Source: Lysinibacillus fusiformis
GTDB taxonomy: Bacteria > Bacillota > Bacilli > Bacillales_A > Planococcaceae
DNA length: 64,000 nt
Assembly (NCBI GenBank): GCA_030027265.1
Contig: JASENG010000007.1
Coordinates: 1-64,000 of the forward strand
Direction: 5' to 3'
Positions 42,429 to 51,328 of this stretch are shown in pieces. Each line of letters opens with the position of its first letter. Positions within the stretch are counted from its first letter, which is position 1. A program made the translations under genes and the position numbers. The notes beneath the pieces were generated by a model. That model made no database searches, was not told where the DNA came from, and worked only from the letters and a program-made list of their open reading frames with translations.

Positions 42429-43229
42429 TTACTTATTGAACAGATTGAACAATCCGCCAATACCGCCTTCACCAGCGTTTTGTCCGCCTCCTCCTTGAGA
42501 TACAGGAGCAGCAGCAAATACTTTGCTCGCTAGTCGGCTAAATGGTAGAGATTGCACCCATACAGTTCCAGGACCTCTTAAAGAGGCAAGGAAGATTCCT
42601 TCGCCGCCAAAAAGAGCAGTTTTAACGCCGCTAACAGCTTCAATGTTATATTCGACATCTGAAGTCATGGCTACAAGGCAACCTGTATCCACCAGAATTT
42701 TTTGTCCAGGCTGCAGGCCGATTCTTTTAATTGCGCCACTTGCATGAATAAAGGCCATGCCATCACCCTCAAGCTTTTGCATGATGAATCCTTCACCACC
42801 AAAGAATCCTACACCAATTTTACGTTGGAACTCAATTCCGATTGATACACCTTTTGCAGCAGCTAAAAAGGCATCCTTTTGACAAATTATTTTGCCGTTA
42901 TAAACACTTAGATCCATCGGAAGAATTTTACCTGGGTAAGGAGAGGCAAAATAGACATGTTTTTTCCCTTGGCCGACATTTGTGAAAGTTGTCATAAATA
43001 AACTTTCACCAGTAAGCAAACGTTTCCCGGCACCCATTAATTTACCCATCAGGCCACCGCCGCCAGATCTGGAACCATCGCCAAATATTGTTTCCATTTT
43101 GATGGATTCATCCATCATCATTAAGCTGCCTGCTTCAGCAATGGCAGTTTCGTTCGGGTCTAATTCGACCTCAACATATTGCATATCGTCGCCGTACAAT
43201 TTGTAATCTATTTCATGATTGTTCATCAT
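42429..43229 (-). CDS. AIM24/TIGR00266 family protein
   Basis: A 266-residue protein of the AIM24 beta-roll family, with the usual EIDYKLYGDDMQYVEVELDPNETAIAEAGSLMMMD start, a glycine-rich loop GSRSGGGGLMGKLMGAGKRLLTGESLFMTTF and paired glycine-rich strands later (FFGGEGFIMQKLEGDG). The C terminus is a glycine-rich tail. Function in bacteria is unknown; the mitochondrial relative affects inner-membrane organisation. ATG start with AGGAGG six bases upstream. Single gene. Confidence 0.88.
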   Translation of the reverse strand: MMNNHEIDYKLYGDDMQYVEVELDPNETAIAEAGSLMMMDESIKMETIFGDGSRSGGGGLMGKLMGAGKRLLTGESLFMTTFTNVGQGKKHVYFASPYPGKILPMDLSVYNGKIICQKDAFLAAAKGVSIGIEFQRKIGVGFFGGEGFIMQKLEGDGMAFIHASGAIKRIGLQPGQKILVDTGCLVAMTSDVEYNIEAVSGVKTALFGGEGIFLASLRGPGTVWVQSLPFSRLASKVFAAAPVSQGGGGQNAGEGGIGGLFNLFNK

Positions 43230-43409
43230 TCATAACCTCCTAAAGTTATTAATAAATATATACCATTTAAGGTTACGTTTTCCCTCTTTAAAAAGTTTCA
43301 CTTAATAAATTTTACTTTCGATTAATAGTCTGTAAAGAGGTATTTGTAAGGAAATGGAGAATAAAGAACGATATAACGGATAATTCGAGCGAAAAGCGAG
43401 GGGATAGTT

Positions 43410-44891
43410 ATGGAACTTCAAAACTTTATCGGTGGTAAATGGCAGAGTAATGATGAACTTCAAACAAATCCGGTTGTAAATCCAGCAAACGGTGAACAGC
43501 TTGCAACTGTACCGCTATCAACAAAAGACCAGGTAGCTGAAGCTGTAGCTGCTGCGAAAAAAGCGCAAAAGTCTTGGGCACTTACCCCTGCTCCTAAACG
43601 AGCGGATTTTTTATATGAGATTGGATATAAATTGAAAGAAAAGAAGGAATATCTTGCGCAAACTTTAACAAAAGAAATGGGCAAGGTAATCGAAGAAGCA
43701 AGAGGAGAAGTGCAGGAAGGCATTGATATGGCCTTTTACATGGCAGGTGAAGGACGGCGCTTATTTGGCGAAACTACACCATCCGAGCTTGCGGACAAAT
43801 TTGCCATGAGCGTTCGAGCGCCAATAGGGGTAGTAGGGCTTATTACACCATGGAATTTCCCTATTGCCATCGCAACGTGGAAATCCTTTCCGGCTATTGT
43901 GTCAGGAAATACCTTCGTCTGGAAACCGGCAACTGAAACACCCATGATGGCCTATGAAATGGCCAAGATATTTGAAGAAGTAGGCTTGCCTGCCGGTGTG
44001 GCAAATGTTGTATTCGGGGCGGGTTCTACTGTAGGCACCGCAATGATTGAGCATCCAGATGTAAAAGTGATTTCCTTTACTGGTTCTACCGAAACGGGAA
44101 GTAAAATAGCCGAACTAGGTGGGCGCCACTTGAAAAAAGTGTCTCTTGAAATGGGCGGTAAAAATGCGGTCATTGTCTTGGACGATGCAAATTTGCAACT
44201 AGCTGTGGAGGGCATAATCTGGAGTGCTTTTGGAACGGCTGGGCAACGATGTACGGCTTGCAGTCGCGTTATTGTGCATAAAGATGTGAAGAAGCAGCTG
44301 GAACAAATGCTAGTTGCTGAGATGAGTAAGCTAACAATTGGGGACGGACTTGATCCGAGTGTGAAAATAGGGCCAGTCATTAATGGGGCTGCCTTAGAAA
44401 AAATCAATCATTACGTTCAAATCGGAAAACAGGAGGGTGCTGAAATTTTAGTTGGCGGTAAATCGTTAACAGCCCCACCATTTGATAAAGGCTTTTACTT
44501 TGAGCCGACAGTTTTCACAAATGTACAAAATGATATGGTAATTGCCCAAGAAGAAATTTTCGGTCCAGTATTGAGTGTTATTGAGGTTGAGAGTTTAGAA
44601 GAAGCGATTGAGGTAAATAACAGTGTGAAATTTGGCTTGTCGAGTTCTATCTTCTCACAGGATGTTAATAAAATATTTAAAGCCCAAAGAGATTTAGATA
44701 CGGGCATTGTCTATATCAATGCAGGAACAACAGGTGCGGAAATCCATTTACCTTTTGGGGGGACAAAAGGTACTGGAAATGGCCACCGAGATTCAGGTCA
44801 AGCGGCTTTAGATGTTTATACAGAATGGAAAAGTATTTACGTAGACTACAGTGGGAAGCTTCAACGAGCGCAAATTGATACTGAAAACTAA
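43410..44891 (+). CDS. Aldehyde dehydrogenase, probable 2-aminoadipate-semialdehyde dehydrogenase
   Basis: A 493-residue [32 protein letters not shown] (NAD site), [11 protein letters not shown], the base Glu in [11 protein letters not shown], nucleophile Cys in [22 protein letters not shown] and the C-terminal [24 protein letters not shown]. It is followed after 23 bases by a lysine 6-dehydrogenase gene, which makes 2-aminoadipate 6-semialdehyde; oxidation of that aldehyde to 2-aminoadipate is therefore the likely reaction. ATG start with GAGGGG. No promoter was defined with confidence. Confidence 0.82.
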   Translation: MELQNFIGGKWQSNDELQTNPVVNPANGEQLATVPLSTKDQVAEAVAAAKKAQKSWALTPAPKRADFLYEIGYKLKEKKEYLAQTLTKEMGKVIEEARGEVQEGIDMAFYMAGEGRRLFGETTPSELADKFAMSVRAPIGVVGLITPWNFPIAIATWKSFPAIVSGNTFVWKPATETPMMAYEMAKIFEEVGLPAGVANVVFGAGSTVGTAMIEHPDVKVISFTGSTETGSKIAELGGRHLKKVSLEMGGKNAVIVLDDANLQLAVEGIIWSAFGTAGQRCTACSRVIVHKDVKKQLEQMLVAEMSKLTIGDGLDPSVKIGPVINGAALEKINHYVQIGKQEGAEILVGGKSLTAPPFDKGFYFEPTVFTNVQNDMVIAQEEIFGPVLSVIEVESLEEAIEVNNSVKFGLSSSIFSQDVNKIFKAQRDLDTGIVYINAGTTGAEIHLPFGGTKGTGNGHRDSGQAALDVYTEWKSIYVDYSGKLQRAQIDTEN

Positions 44892-44914
44892 ACAACGAAA
44901 AGGGGATGTGTGTA

Positions 44915-46084
44915 ATGAAAGTTGTAGTTTTAGGCGCTGGCTTGATGGGGAAAGAGGTAGCTCGTGATTTAAATTCAAGTGAAAACGTGGAAAAAGTGTA
45001 TTTGGCAGATATAGATACAACTGCTGCGCAAAAATTCGTGGATTCCCTTCAAACAGAAAAAATTGAAGTACTTGAGCTAAACGCCAGAAATGAAGAAGAA
45101 CTGCGTACAGTGATGGCTAAAGGAGATGTCTGCGTCAATGCTCTCTTCTATGAATTTAATAAAATTGTTGCCAAGACAGCGATTGAGGTAGGGGTTCATT
45201 CCGTTGATTTAGGTGGACATATTGGGGAAGTAACGGAACACTTACTAACTTTGCATGATGAGGCAAAAGCAAAGAATGTCACTTTAATTCCCGATTTAGG
45301 TGTAGCGCCTGGCATGATAAATATTTTAGCTGGATATGGTGTTTCGAAACTGGATTCCGTTGAGTCCATTAAACTTTATGTGGGTGGCATTCCAACTAAT
45401 CCGGAGCCGCCGTTAAATTATACATTGGTCTTTTCGCTTGAAGGTGTATTCGACCATTATACAGAGCCTGCCAAAGTGATTCAGGGTGGAAAACTAACAG
45501 AAGTGCAATCGTTATCTGGTGTTGAGCCCATCTATTTTGATCACTATGGTGTACTGGAGGCCTTTTATACATCAGGAGGAACTTCAACTCTTATTAATAC
45601 CTTCCCGCATGTTAAGACATTAGAGTATAAAACGATCCGTTATAAAGGGCATGCCGACCAGTTCAAGCTTCTAAACGATTTAGGATTCTTGAGTAAGGAA
45701 AATATAGTTGAAGTGGATGGACAGCAAGTATTAGTACGAGATGTTGTAAGAGAAGCTTTAAAGAAAAAGCTCGATTTAGGTGATAAGGAAGATGCGGTAC
45801 TATTGCGAGTAATCGTTTCGGGCGAAAAATCAGGCGAGCATGTCACTTACGAATATGAGCTGAATATTAAACGAGATGCTAAGACAACGATGACGGCAAT
45901 GGCACGTGCTACAGCTTGCACAATTGCAACGGTAGCCATGATGGTCGGCGGCGGTGTCATACAGGAGCGCGGCGTTTTCCCGCCAGAATCCATCGTGCCA
46001 GGGAATGAGTATATTGAGCAAATGGCAAAACGCGGCGTTATCATCAAAGAAACTTCCCATCGTTCAACGATTGTAAAGTGGTAA
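44915..46084 (+). CDS. L-lysine 6-dehydrogenase (saccharopine dehydrogenase family)
   Basis: A 389-residue enzyme. N-terminal Rossmann motif VVLGAGLMGKEVARDL, substrate-domain stretches SVDLGGHIGEVT, IPDLGVAPGMINILAGYG, YVGGIPTNPEPPLNYT, GGTSTLINTFP and YKTIRYKGHADQFKLL. The overall pattern matches the Geobacillus lysine 6-dehydrogenase that oxidatively deaminates the side-chain amino group of lysine with NAD. Together with the upstream aldehyde dehydrogenase this is a two-step route from lysine to 2-aminoadipate. ATG start with AGGGGATG. A terminator closes the operon. Confidence 0.82.
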   Translation: MKVVVLGAGLMGKEVARDLNSSENVEKVYLADIDTTAAQKFVDSLQTEKIEVLELNARNEEELRTVMAKGDVCVNALFYEFNKIVAKTAIEVGVHSVDLGGHIGEVTEHLLTLHDEAKAKNVTLIPDLGVAPGMINILAGYGVSKLDSVESIKLYVGGIPTNPEPPLNYTLVFSLEGVFDHYTEPAKVIQGGKLTEVQSLSGVEPIYFDHYGVLEAFYTSGGTSTLINTFPHVKTLEYKTIRYKGHADQFKLLNDLGFLSKENIVEVDGQQVLVRDVVREALKKKLDLGDKEDAVLLRVIVSGEKSGEHVTYEYELNIKRDAKTTMTAMARATACTIATVAMMVGGGVIQERGVFPPESIVPGNEYIEQMAKRGVIIKETSHRSTIVKW

Positions 46085-46101
46085 AAATTTAGGATTCTTT
46101 C

Positions 46102-46138
46102 ATGTGTGAAGAGTTTAACATTCTTCACACATTTTTAT
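46102..46138 (+). terminator. Terminator of the lysine-degradation operon
   Basis: ATGTGTGAAGA pairs with TCTTCACACAT, then TTTT. Confidence 0.85.
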
Positions 46139-46212
46139 TGCATATTTAAGTAACTAAATCGACTTTTGAAAGTCTAATCGGGTAAACAGACGAATTAAAA
46201 GGAGAGAGTTAC

Positions 46213-48381
46213 TTGAAACGAAAGGTTTTTGCAGGCGGAATACTTATAGTAATTATTGCACTCATTACAAGTGTTGTTTTATTCTTTCACGGACAAAAGC
46301 TTGAAGTAAGCAGTGCACCGGCTACCATGGTCAATCAGCCATATCAAGTTTATTTTTCTAAAGCAATTGCAGAGAAAAGTATTGAGGAGCGAGCGGTTTA
46401 TGTAACAGATGAAAGTGGAGAAAGGGTAAATGCGAATATTACACTTCAAGAAAATCAACAATCTCTAACAGTCGAGAATTTGGTACCTGGTGAATATATT
46501 CTGCATGTTGAAAAGGCAGCATGGGAGCAAAAATCATTTAAAACCAAAAAACAAGTGATTGAGTTTAAAGTCGTCGAAAAAGTAAAAGAGATTACGTCAG
46601 TTCAAGACTTGCAAGATTATTTCCTGGCGGTACTTAGCAAAGAAAGGGAAGCGCGCAATTCTGACACTGGAGCTGCAGAGGAAAGTGCCGAAATGACCAC
46701 TTTAAATGAGTCAGCGGATAAGGCGAGTGCAGGGGCAGCAGAGGGCTCTTCCTATTCTTCAACGAATAACCAGGTGGAAGAAATTGAAGAGGGCGATACG
46801 GTCGTTACAGACGGACAATTTATATATTCCATTCTGGATAATCAGGTTATAATAACGGACGCTACCAACCCTGACTTAAAAATTGCAAGTAAAATCATAC
46901 TAGAGTCAAATAGCTATCCAATGCAGTTGATGATTCATAACGATATGCTGATTGTTATTACAGATCAATATATCGAGACGAAAAAAGACGGTTATGTAAG
47001 TGGAACTAGTATGACAAATGCTGCCTTTTACAATGTGAAAGATGCAAAAAATCCGCAGTTCATCAGAGAAATAGGGCAAGACGGATCTATGAATGGGGTT
47101 CGCAAATACGATAATACACTTTATATCGTGACAAATAAAACACCGGATTACTGGCTGCTGTCAGAACAGGAGAACGTTGAACTTCGCCCATTTACCTACG
47201 ATAGTGCAGAAGGAGAAGAGCTGGAGCCAATGAAAGTTGACCAATTGACGATTCTGCCTGGCTCAAGTGAACCGAACTATACGATTATTTCTGCTGTAAA
47301 CTTAACAAATTTTAAAAATGAAAAGGTAGAAACGAAAGGATTTTTAGGTGGGAGCTCTGCCCTTTATATGTCTAAAGAATCCTTGTTTTTGACAGCGGTA
47401 AATTATGCGCCAATGGCATTGGGAGGGAATGAGAACTCTAAAATCGCTGCAGATATGGCCATTATGCCTGTGGGAATAGCGGAGACGACTATTTTTAAAT
47501 TTTCACTCGACGGCACAAAAGTGGATATGAAAGGAACCGCCTCAATCAATGGCAGCATCTTAAATCAATTTTCGATGGATGAATATAAAGGGTATTTCCG
47601 TGTGGCCGTTACGGAGGGGAATACCTTTGGAGGTACGGATGAAACTTCGAAAAATCACTTGTTTATTTATAACGAAAACCTAGAAAAAGTAGGGGAAATA
47701 ACAGATCTTGCTAAGGGAGAGCGAATTTATTCTGCCAGGTTTTTGGGGGAGAAAGCTTATATTGTTACCTTCAAACACGTTGATCCTTTGTTTGTGATTG
47801 ACCTCCAAAATCCACAACAGCCACAAGTGTTAGGAGAATTGAAAATCCCGGGATTCAGTAACTATCTTCACCCTTTAGATGAAAATCACTTAATCGGGAT
47901 AGGCTATGATACCGAAAATAGAGTCGATAGTGGCTCTAAACAACCATTCACGATGACGGCGGGGATAAAAATTTCCTTATTCGATATTACAGAATTTGCC
48001 AATCCTAAAGAACAGGATTCCGTTGTAATCGGAGGACGGGGGACATACTCAGAAGTAGAATATAATCATAAAGCGTTGTTTAGAAATGAACCGTTAAACT
48101 ATTATGGTTTCCCTGTCACCGTTTATGAGGGGAAGGGGGAGTATGAAGTCGAGTATAAGGGCTCTGGTGCTGTTATATATGAAATAACCGCAGAGAAGGG
48201 CATTCAACTAAAAGGAGATTTAGTAAAGGCTGCACAAGAAGGTGAACAGTATGAAGAATGGGATGACGTAGTTTCACGCATGCTCTATATCAATGATACG
48301 CTTTACACGGTTTCTAGAAAAGAAGTGGCAAGCTACGATTTAAAAACCTTTAAAGAAATTAGCAGTGTACAATTTAAATAA
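46213..48381 (+). CDS. Membrane-anchored beta-propeller protein
   Basis: A 722-residue protein with an N-terminal membrane helix (about residues 7-26), a small Ig-like region (about 30-125), an acidic Ser/Thr linker (about 145-190) and a large C-terminal beta-propeller domain (Beta_propel type) starting at NNQVEEIEEGDTVVTDGQFIY. Repeated blades such as NDMLIVITDQYIET, NLYIVTNK-like and EKAYIVTFKHVDPLFVIDLQNPQQP are evident. The domain faces the outside; function unknown. TTG start with AAAGGAG. Single gene with a strong terminator shared with the convergent deacetylase gene. Confidence 0.82.
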   Translation: MKRKVFAGGILIVIIALITSVVLFFHGQKLEVSSAPATMVNQPYQVYFSKAIAEKSIEERAVYVTDESGERVNANITLQENQQSLTVENLVPGEYILHVEKAAWEQKSFKTKKQVIEFKVVEKVKEITSVQDLQDYFLAVLSKEREARNSDTGAAEESAEMTTLNESADKASAGAAEGSSYSSTNNQVEEIEEGDTVVTDGQFIYSILDNQVIITDATNPDLKIASKIILESNSYPMQLMIHNDMLIVITDQYIETKKDGYVSGTSMTNAAFYNVKDAKNPQFIREIGQDGSMNGVRKYDNTLYIVTNKTPDYWLLSEQENVELRPFTYDSAEGEELEPMKVDQLTILPGSSEPNYTIISAVNLTNFKNEKVETKGFLGGSSALYMSKESLFLTAVNYAPMALGGNENSKIAADMAIMPVGIAETTIFKFSLDGTKVDMKGTASINGSILNQFSMDEYKGYFRVAVTEGNTFGGTDETSKNHLFIYNENLEKVGEITDLAKGERIYSARFLGEKAYIVTFKHVDPLFVIDLQNPQQPQVLGELKIPGFSNYLHPLDENHLIGIGYDTENRVDSGSKQPFTMTAGIKISLFDITEFANPKEQDSVVIGGRGTYSEVEYNHKALFRNEPLNYYGFPVTVYEGKGEYEVEYKGSGAVIYEITAEKGIQLKGDLVKAAQEGEQYEEWDDVVSRMLYINDTLYTVSRKEVASYDLKTFKEISSVQFK

Positions 48382-48383
48382 AG

Positions 48384-48420
48384 AAAGGGCGATGAAAAAT
48401 CAATTTTTTCATCGCCTTTT
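48384..48420. terminator. Bidirectional terminator between convergent genes
   Basis: GGCGATGAAAAA pairs with TTTTTCATCGCC, A-rich on one side and T-rich on the other. Confidence 0.88.
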
Positions 48421-48444
48421 AATCTATAGAAATATAAAGCTATT

Positions 48445-49881
48445 TTACTTTTGGGAGGCTAAAATTTCACTTACTGTGACACATTCATAGCCTTGCTTTT
48501 TTAAATAAATTAAGACATTTTCTAAACCATTGGCAGTCGATTGATGAATATCATGCATTAAAATAATATCGTTGTTCTTTATATTCTTCTGAATCATGGG
48601 CAGTAGTTTGCTAGAATCGCGATACTTCCAATCCAGCGTATCGATTGTCCACAAGACAACAGGAACTTTCGCAAAATCTGTAAGCTGTTTATTTTTTTCG
48701 CCATAAGGTGGCCGGAATACAGTTGGATATTGGCCGGTAACCTTAAAAATGATATTGTTCGTTGTGGTTATTTCCGATTGTGCATTTTTAGATGAGAGTT
48801 TTGTCAGCCTTGCATGGTCCCATGAATGGTTTCCAATTTCATGTCCTCTAGCTGCAACATCTTTTACGACTGCTGCATTTCCTCCAACCCGTTCACCGAC
48901 CATGAAGAATGTTGCCTTAGCATTATATTTATCTAATATATTTAAAATCTGTTTCGTAATCGTTTTATGCGGACCATCGTCAAAGGTCAAAGCCACTCTT
49001 TTGATAGGCTTCTTCTGAATGGGCGTTAGAATGGTTGTAGCACTTTTCGTTTTAGATTGAAATTCAGAAGCTAAAATAGGATTAAGAAATGATAAAGGAA
49101 TTGAGACTGATGGAGAACCAATAATTCTATTTGAAAACTCAGCCTTATTATAATAAAGGACGAATGAATCATTCTCGATAGCAAAACGATTATAGCGGTC
49201 CCAATACGGATAGGAAGCTTTATTCCATTTAGCGAGATTAATATTTTCTTTATATCCTTTTGGTTCCAGCATTTTTTGACGTACATAGGTTGATAGCTTT
49301 TGAAGGTTTTGAACGTCTTTATTGAATAAAATCCGCGGTAATATTCTCTCTCCAGTTTTTCCATTAAAGACAAGTGTATTAAATGTTTCATCGATGTTCT
49401 TTCCACCCAGAGTGATTTGTTTAGTAAAGACAATTGAATAATAGATCTGTTTATAGCTGCTTATTTTCACTTGAATATGTAAGTTTTTCTTCGCATTCGG
49501 ATTTTTAGTTTGCTTGACGGATGAAAAATACTGCTGTTTTGAGGTTTCTATGTATTGCGAAATTTCCTTATTTAACTTTTCGTAGGCCATATTGGGATAT
49601 GTGATGGAATAAGGAGCGGCTGGGTCGGCAGAATTCTCTTTAAAGAGACGTATACCATTAAAGGTGGATGGTACTTCGACAGTTGAAAGAGTTTGCTTTT
49701 CCGCGTTTTCCTCTGTATCTTCTTTAACGGTTTCTTTGGCCTCTATCACTTCACTGCTAGCTGAAACGGTTGAAATCTGGTATTTCGGATTACCTGTTAT
49801 AAAAGTAAACATTCCGATAATTACAGTTAACATGAAAATGGAACTAAGCAATAATACTTGTACCCAAGGATGGCGTTTCAA
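48445..49881 (-). CDS. Polysaccharide deacetylase with DUF3298 domain (PdaC-like)
   Basis: A 478-residue protein: one N-terminal membrane helix (about 8-28), a DUF4163/DUF3298-like domain (about 75-280) and a NodB deacetylase domain (about 295-470). NodB motifs are complete: TFDDGPH (catalytic Asp and metal Asp), HSWDH (metal His pair), RPPYG, DTLDW and LMHDIH. Same architecture as Bacillus subtilis PdaC, which deacetylates N-acetylmuramic acid in peptidoglycan and gives lysozyme resistance. TTG start with AAAGGAG ten bases upstream. Single gene. Confidence 0.88.
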   Translation of the reverse strand: MKRHPWVQVLLLSSIFMLTVIIGMFTFITGNPKYQISTVSASSEVIEAKETVKEDTEENAEKQTLSTVEVPSTFNGIRLFKENSADPAAPYSITYPNMAYEKLNKEISQYIETSKQQYFSSVKQTKNPNAKKNLHIQVKISSYKQIYYSIVFTKQITLGGKNIDETFNTLVFNGKTGERILPRILFNKDVQNLQKLSTYVRQKMLEPKGYKENINLAKWNKASYPYWDRYNRFAIENDSFVLYYNKAEFSNRIIGSPSVSIPLSFLNPILASEFQSKTKSATTILTPIQKKPIKRVALTFDDGPHKTITKQILNILDKYNAKATFFMVGERVGGNAAVVKDVAARGHEIGNHSWDHARLTKLSSKNAQSEITTTNNIIFKVTGQYPTVFRPPYGEKNKQLTDFAKVPVVLWTIDTLDWKYRDSSKLLPMIQKNIKNNDIILMHDIHQSTANGLENVLIYLKKQGYECVTVSEILASQK

Positions 49882-50016
49882 AATAGATACACTCCTTTGT
49901 TTTAATTCTTGACAAAATTAACCTAATTAAATAAAAATAAGCAAAATATGTATTGAGATATAGATAACTGTTCGATAATATGAGCATGGAGAAAAAAGGA
50001 GAATGACGAAAATTTT

Positions 50017-50766
50017 ATGAATAATGAACAACAATTTGAATTAGCCCTTGATTGCTTATTGCTGGCGGGTAGAATCATGATGGAGAGCGGGGCTGAAACT
50101 TACCGTGTTGAAGATACGATGCTCCGTATGGCACGCTCTCAAAATATTGAAGATGCTCAAAGTTATGTCACTCCGACTGGGATTATTCTATCATTAGGAA
50201 AAAGACAGATCACAAAGATTTCTTCGATTACGTCAAGGATTACGGATTTGCACAAGATTGCTAAGGTCAATAGCGTTTCTCGTAAGCTTTCAGTTCAAAT
50301 GATAACATTAGAAGAAGCTTATGACGAGTTAAGATTAATACAAAAAACAAATTATTTTTTGCCGGTTCACATCCAGATGTTAGCTGCCTCTGTGGCCAGC
50401 AGTTGTTTTTTAGTTTTATTTAATGGATATTGGTCGGATATGCCTGCAGCGTTTGTGGCAGGCGGGATAGGATTTATTGTAATGCTGATTATCCAAGAAA
50501 TGACGAAAGTAAAGTTTTTCTCGGAATTTCTGGCCGCATTAGTTGTAGGATTGCTTGCTTCTCTTGCTGTGCATTTCGGGTTGGGAACTGAAATGGATAA
50601 AATTATTGTTGGAGCGGTAATGCCCCTCGTTCCAGGGTTGGTCATTACGAATGCAGTCCGAGATTTAATGGCTGGTCACTTTACAGCCGGTATTGCAAAG
50701 GGAGCAGAAGCATTCTTGACAGCCTTTGCAATCGGTGCAGGGATAGCGGTCATTGTTGCCTTTTAA
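50017..50766 (+). CDS. Threonine/serine exporter, large-domain subunit (ThrE/YjjP)
   Basis: A 249-residue protein with a cytoplasmic N-terminal part of about 120 residues (LLLAGRIMMESGAETYRVEDTM is the DUF1212 signature) and five membrane helices. With the next gene it forms the split ThrE exporter for threonine and serine. The start is unusual: AAGGAG ends 15 bases before the ATG, and a five-codon frame (MTKIL, 50003-50020) overlaps the start in an ATGA, though its own spacing to the binding site is very short. The next gene follows after 11 bases. Confidence 0.88.
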   Translation: MNNEQQFELALDCLLLAGRIMMESGAETYRVEDTMLRMARSQNIEDAQSYVTPTGIILSLGKRQITKISSITSRITDLHKIAKVNSVSRKLSVQMITLEEAYDELRLIQKTNYFLPVHIQMLAASVASSCFLVLFNGYWSDMPAAFVAGGIGFIVMLIIQEMTKVKFFSEFLAALVVGLLASLAVHFGLGTEMDKIIVGAVMPLVPGLVITNAVRDLMAGHFTAGIAKGAEAFLTAFAIGAGIAVIVAF

Positions 50767-50777
50767 GGAGAGTGAAT

Positions 50778-51260
50778 ATGGAGTTAATCATACAATTACT
50801 ATTTAGTTTTATCTTTACAGCTTGTTTCGGCGTCATTTTTAACGCGCCGACAAAAGCGATTCCCTATTGCGGTTTTGTAGGTGCCATTGGCTGGATTATT
50901 TATTATGTACTCATCCAGCTCAATGTGACGGAAGTACAGGCTTCCTTTATCGGGGCATTTGTTGTTGCCATAGTGGCGCAAATCTTTGCTCGCCGTTTTA
51001 AAATGCCGATGATTATATTTAATGTATCCGGAATTATTCCGCTAGTGCCAGGTGGTATTGCTTATAATACTATGAGAAATATTGTAGAACTAGACTATAA
51101 TATGGGGATTCAAAATGGGATGAGAGCCTTTATGATTTCAGGTGCCATCGCGATGGGGCTAGTTTTTGCCGAAGTGATTATCCAATTAGTGATGAAGCTG
51201 TTAAAAACGGGTCTAACTTCTATGCAATCCTTTGCTCGTGCAAAGAGAAGGATAAAATAG
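50778..51260 (+). CDS. Threonine/serine exporter, small subunit (ThrE2/YjjB)
   Basis: A 160-residue protein with about five membrane helices of the DUF3815 type: ACFGVIFNAPTKAIPYCGFVGAIGWIIYY, then PLVPGGIAYNTMRN. It pairs with the preceding gene to make one exporter; in Corynebacterium the two parts are fused. ATG 50778 with AAGGAGAG. An in-frame GTG two codons upstream overlaps the binding site. Terminator follows. Confidence 0.88.
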   Translation: MELIIQLLFSFIFTACFGVIFNAPTKAIPYCGFVGAIGWIIYYVLIQLNVTEVQASFIGAFVVAIVAQIFARRFKMPMIIFNVSGIIPLVPGGIAYNTMRNIVELDYNMGIQNGMRAFMISGAIAMGLVFAEVIIQLVMKLLKTGLTSMQSFARAKRRIK

Positions 51261-51276
51261 AAATATCGATATAAAA

Positions 51277-51313
51277 AGAAAAGGCTGCTCGGTAAAGAGC
51301 AGCCTTTTCTTTG
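51277..51313. terminator. Bidirectional terminator after the ThrE pair
   Basis: AGAAAAGGCTGCTC pairs perfectly with GAGCAGCCTTTTCT around GGTAAA. Confidence 0.9.
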
Positions 51314-51328
51314 CATGCATAAGCAAGT

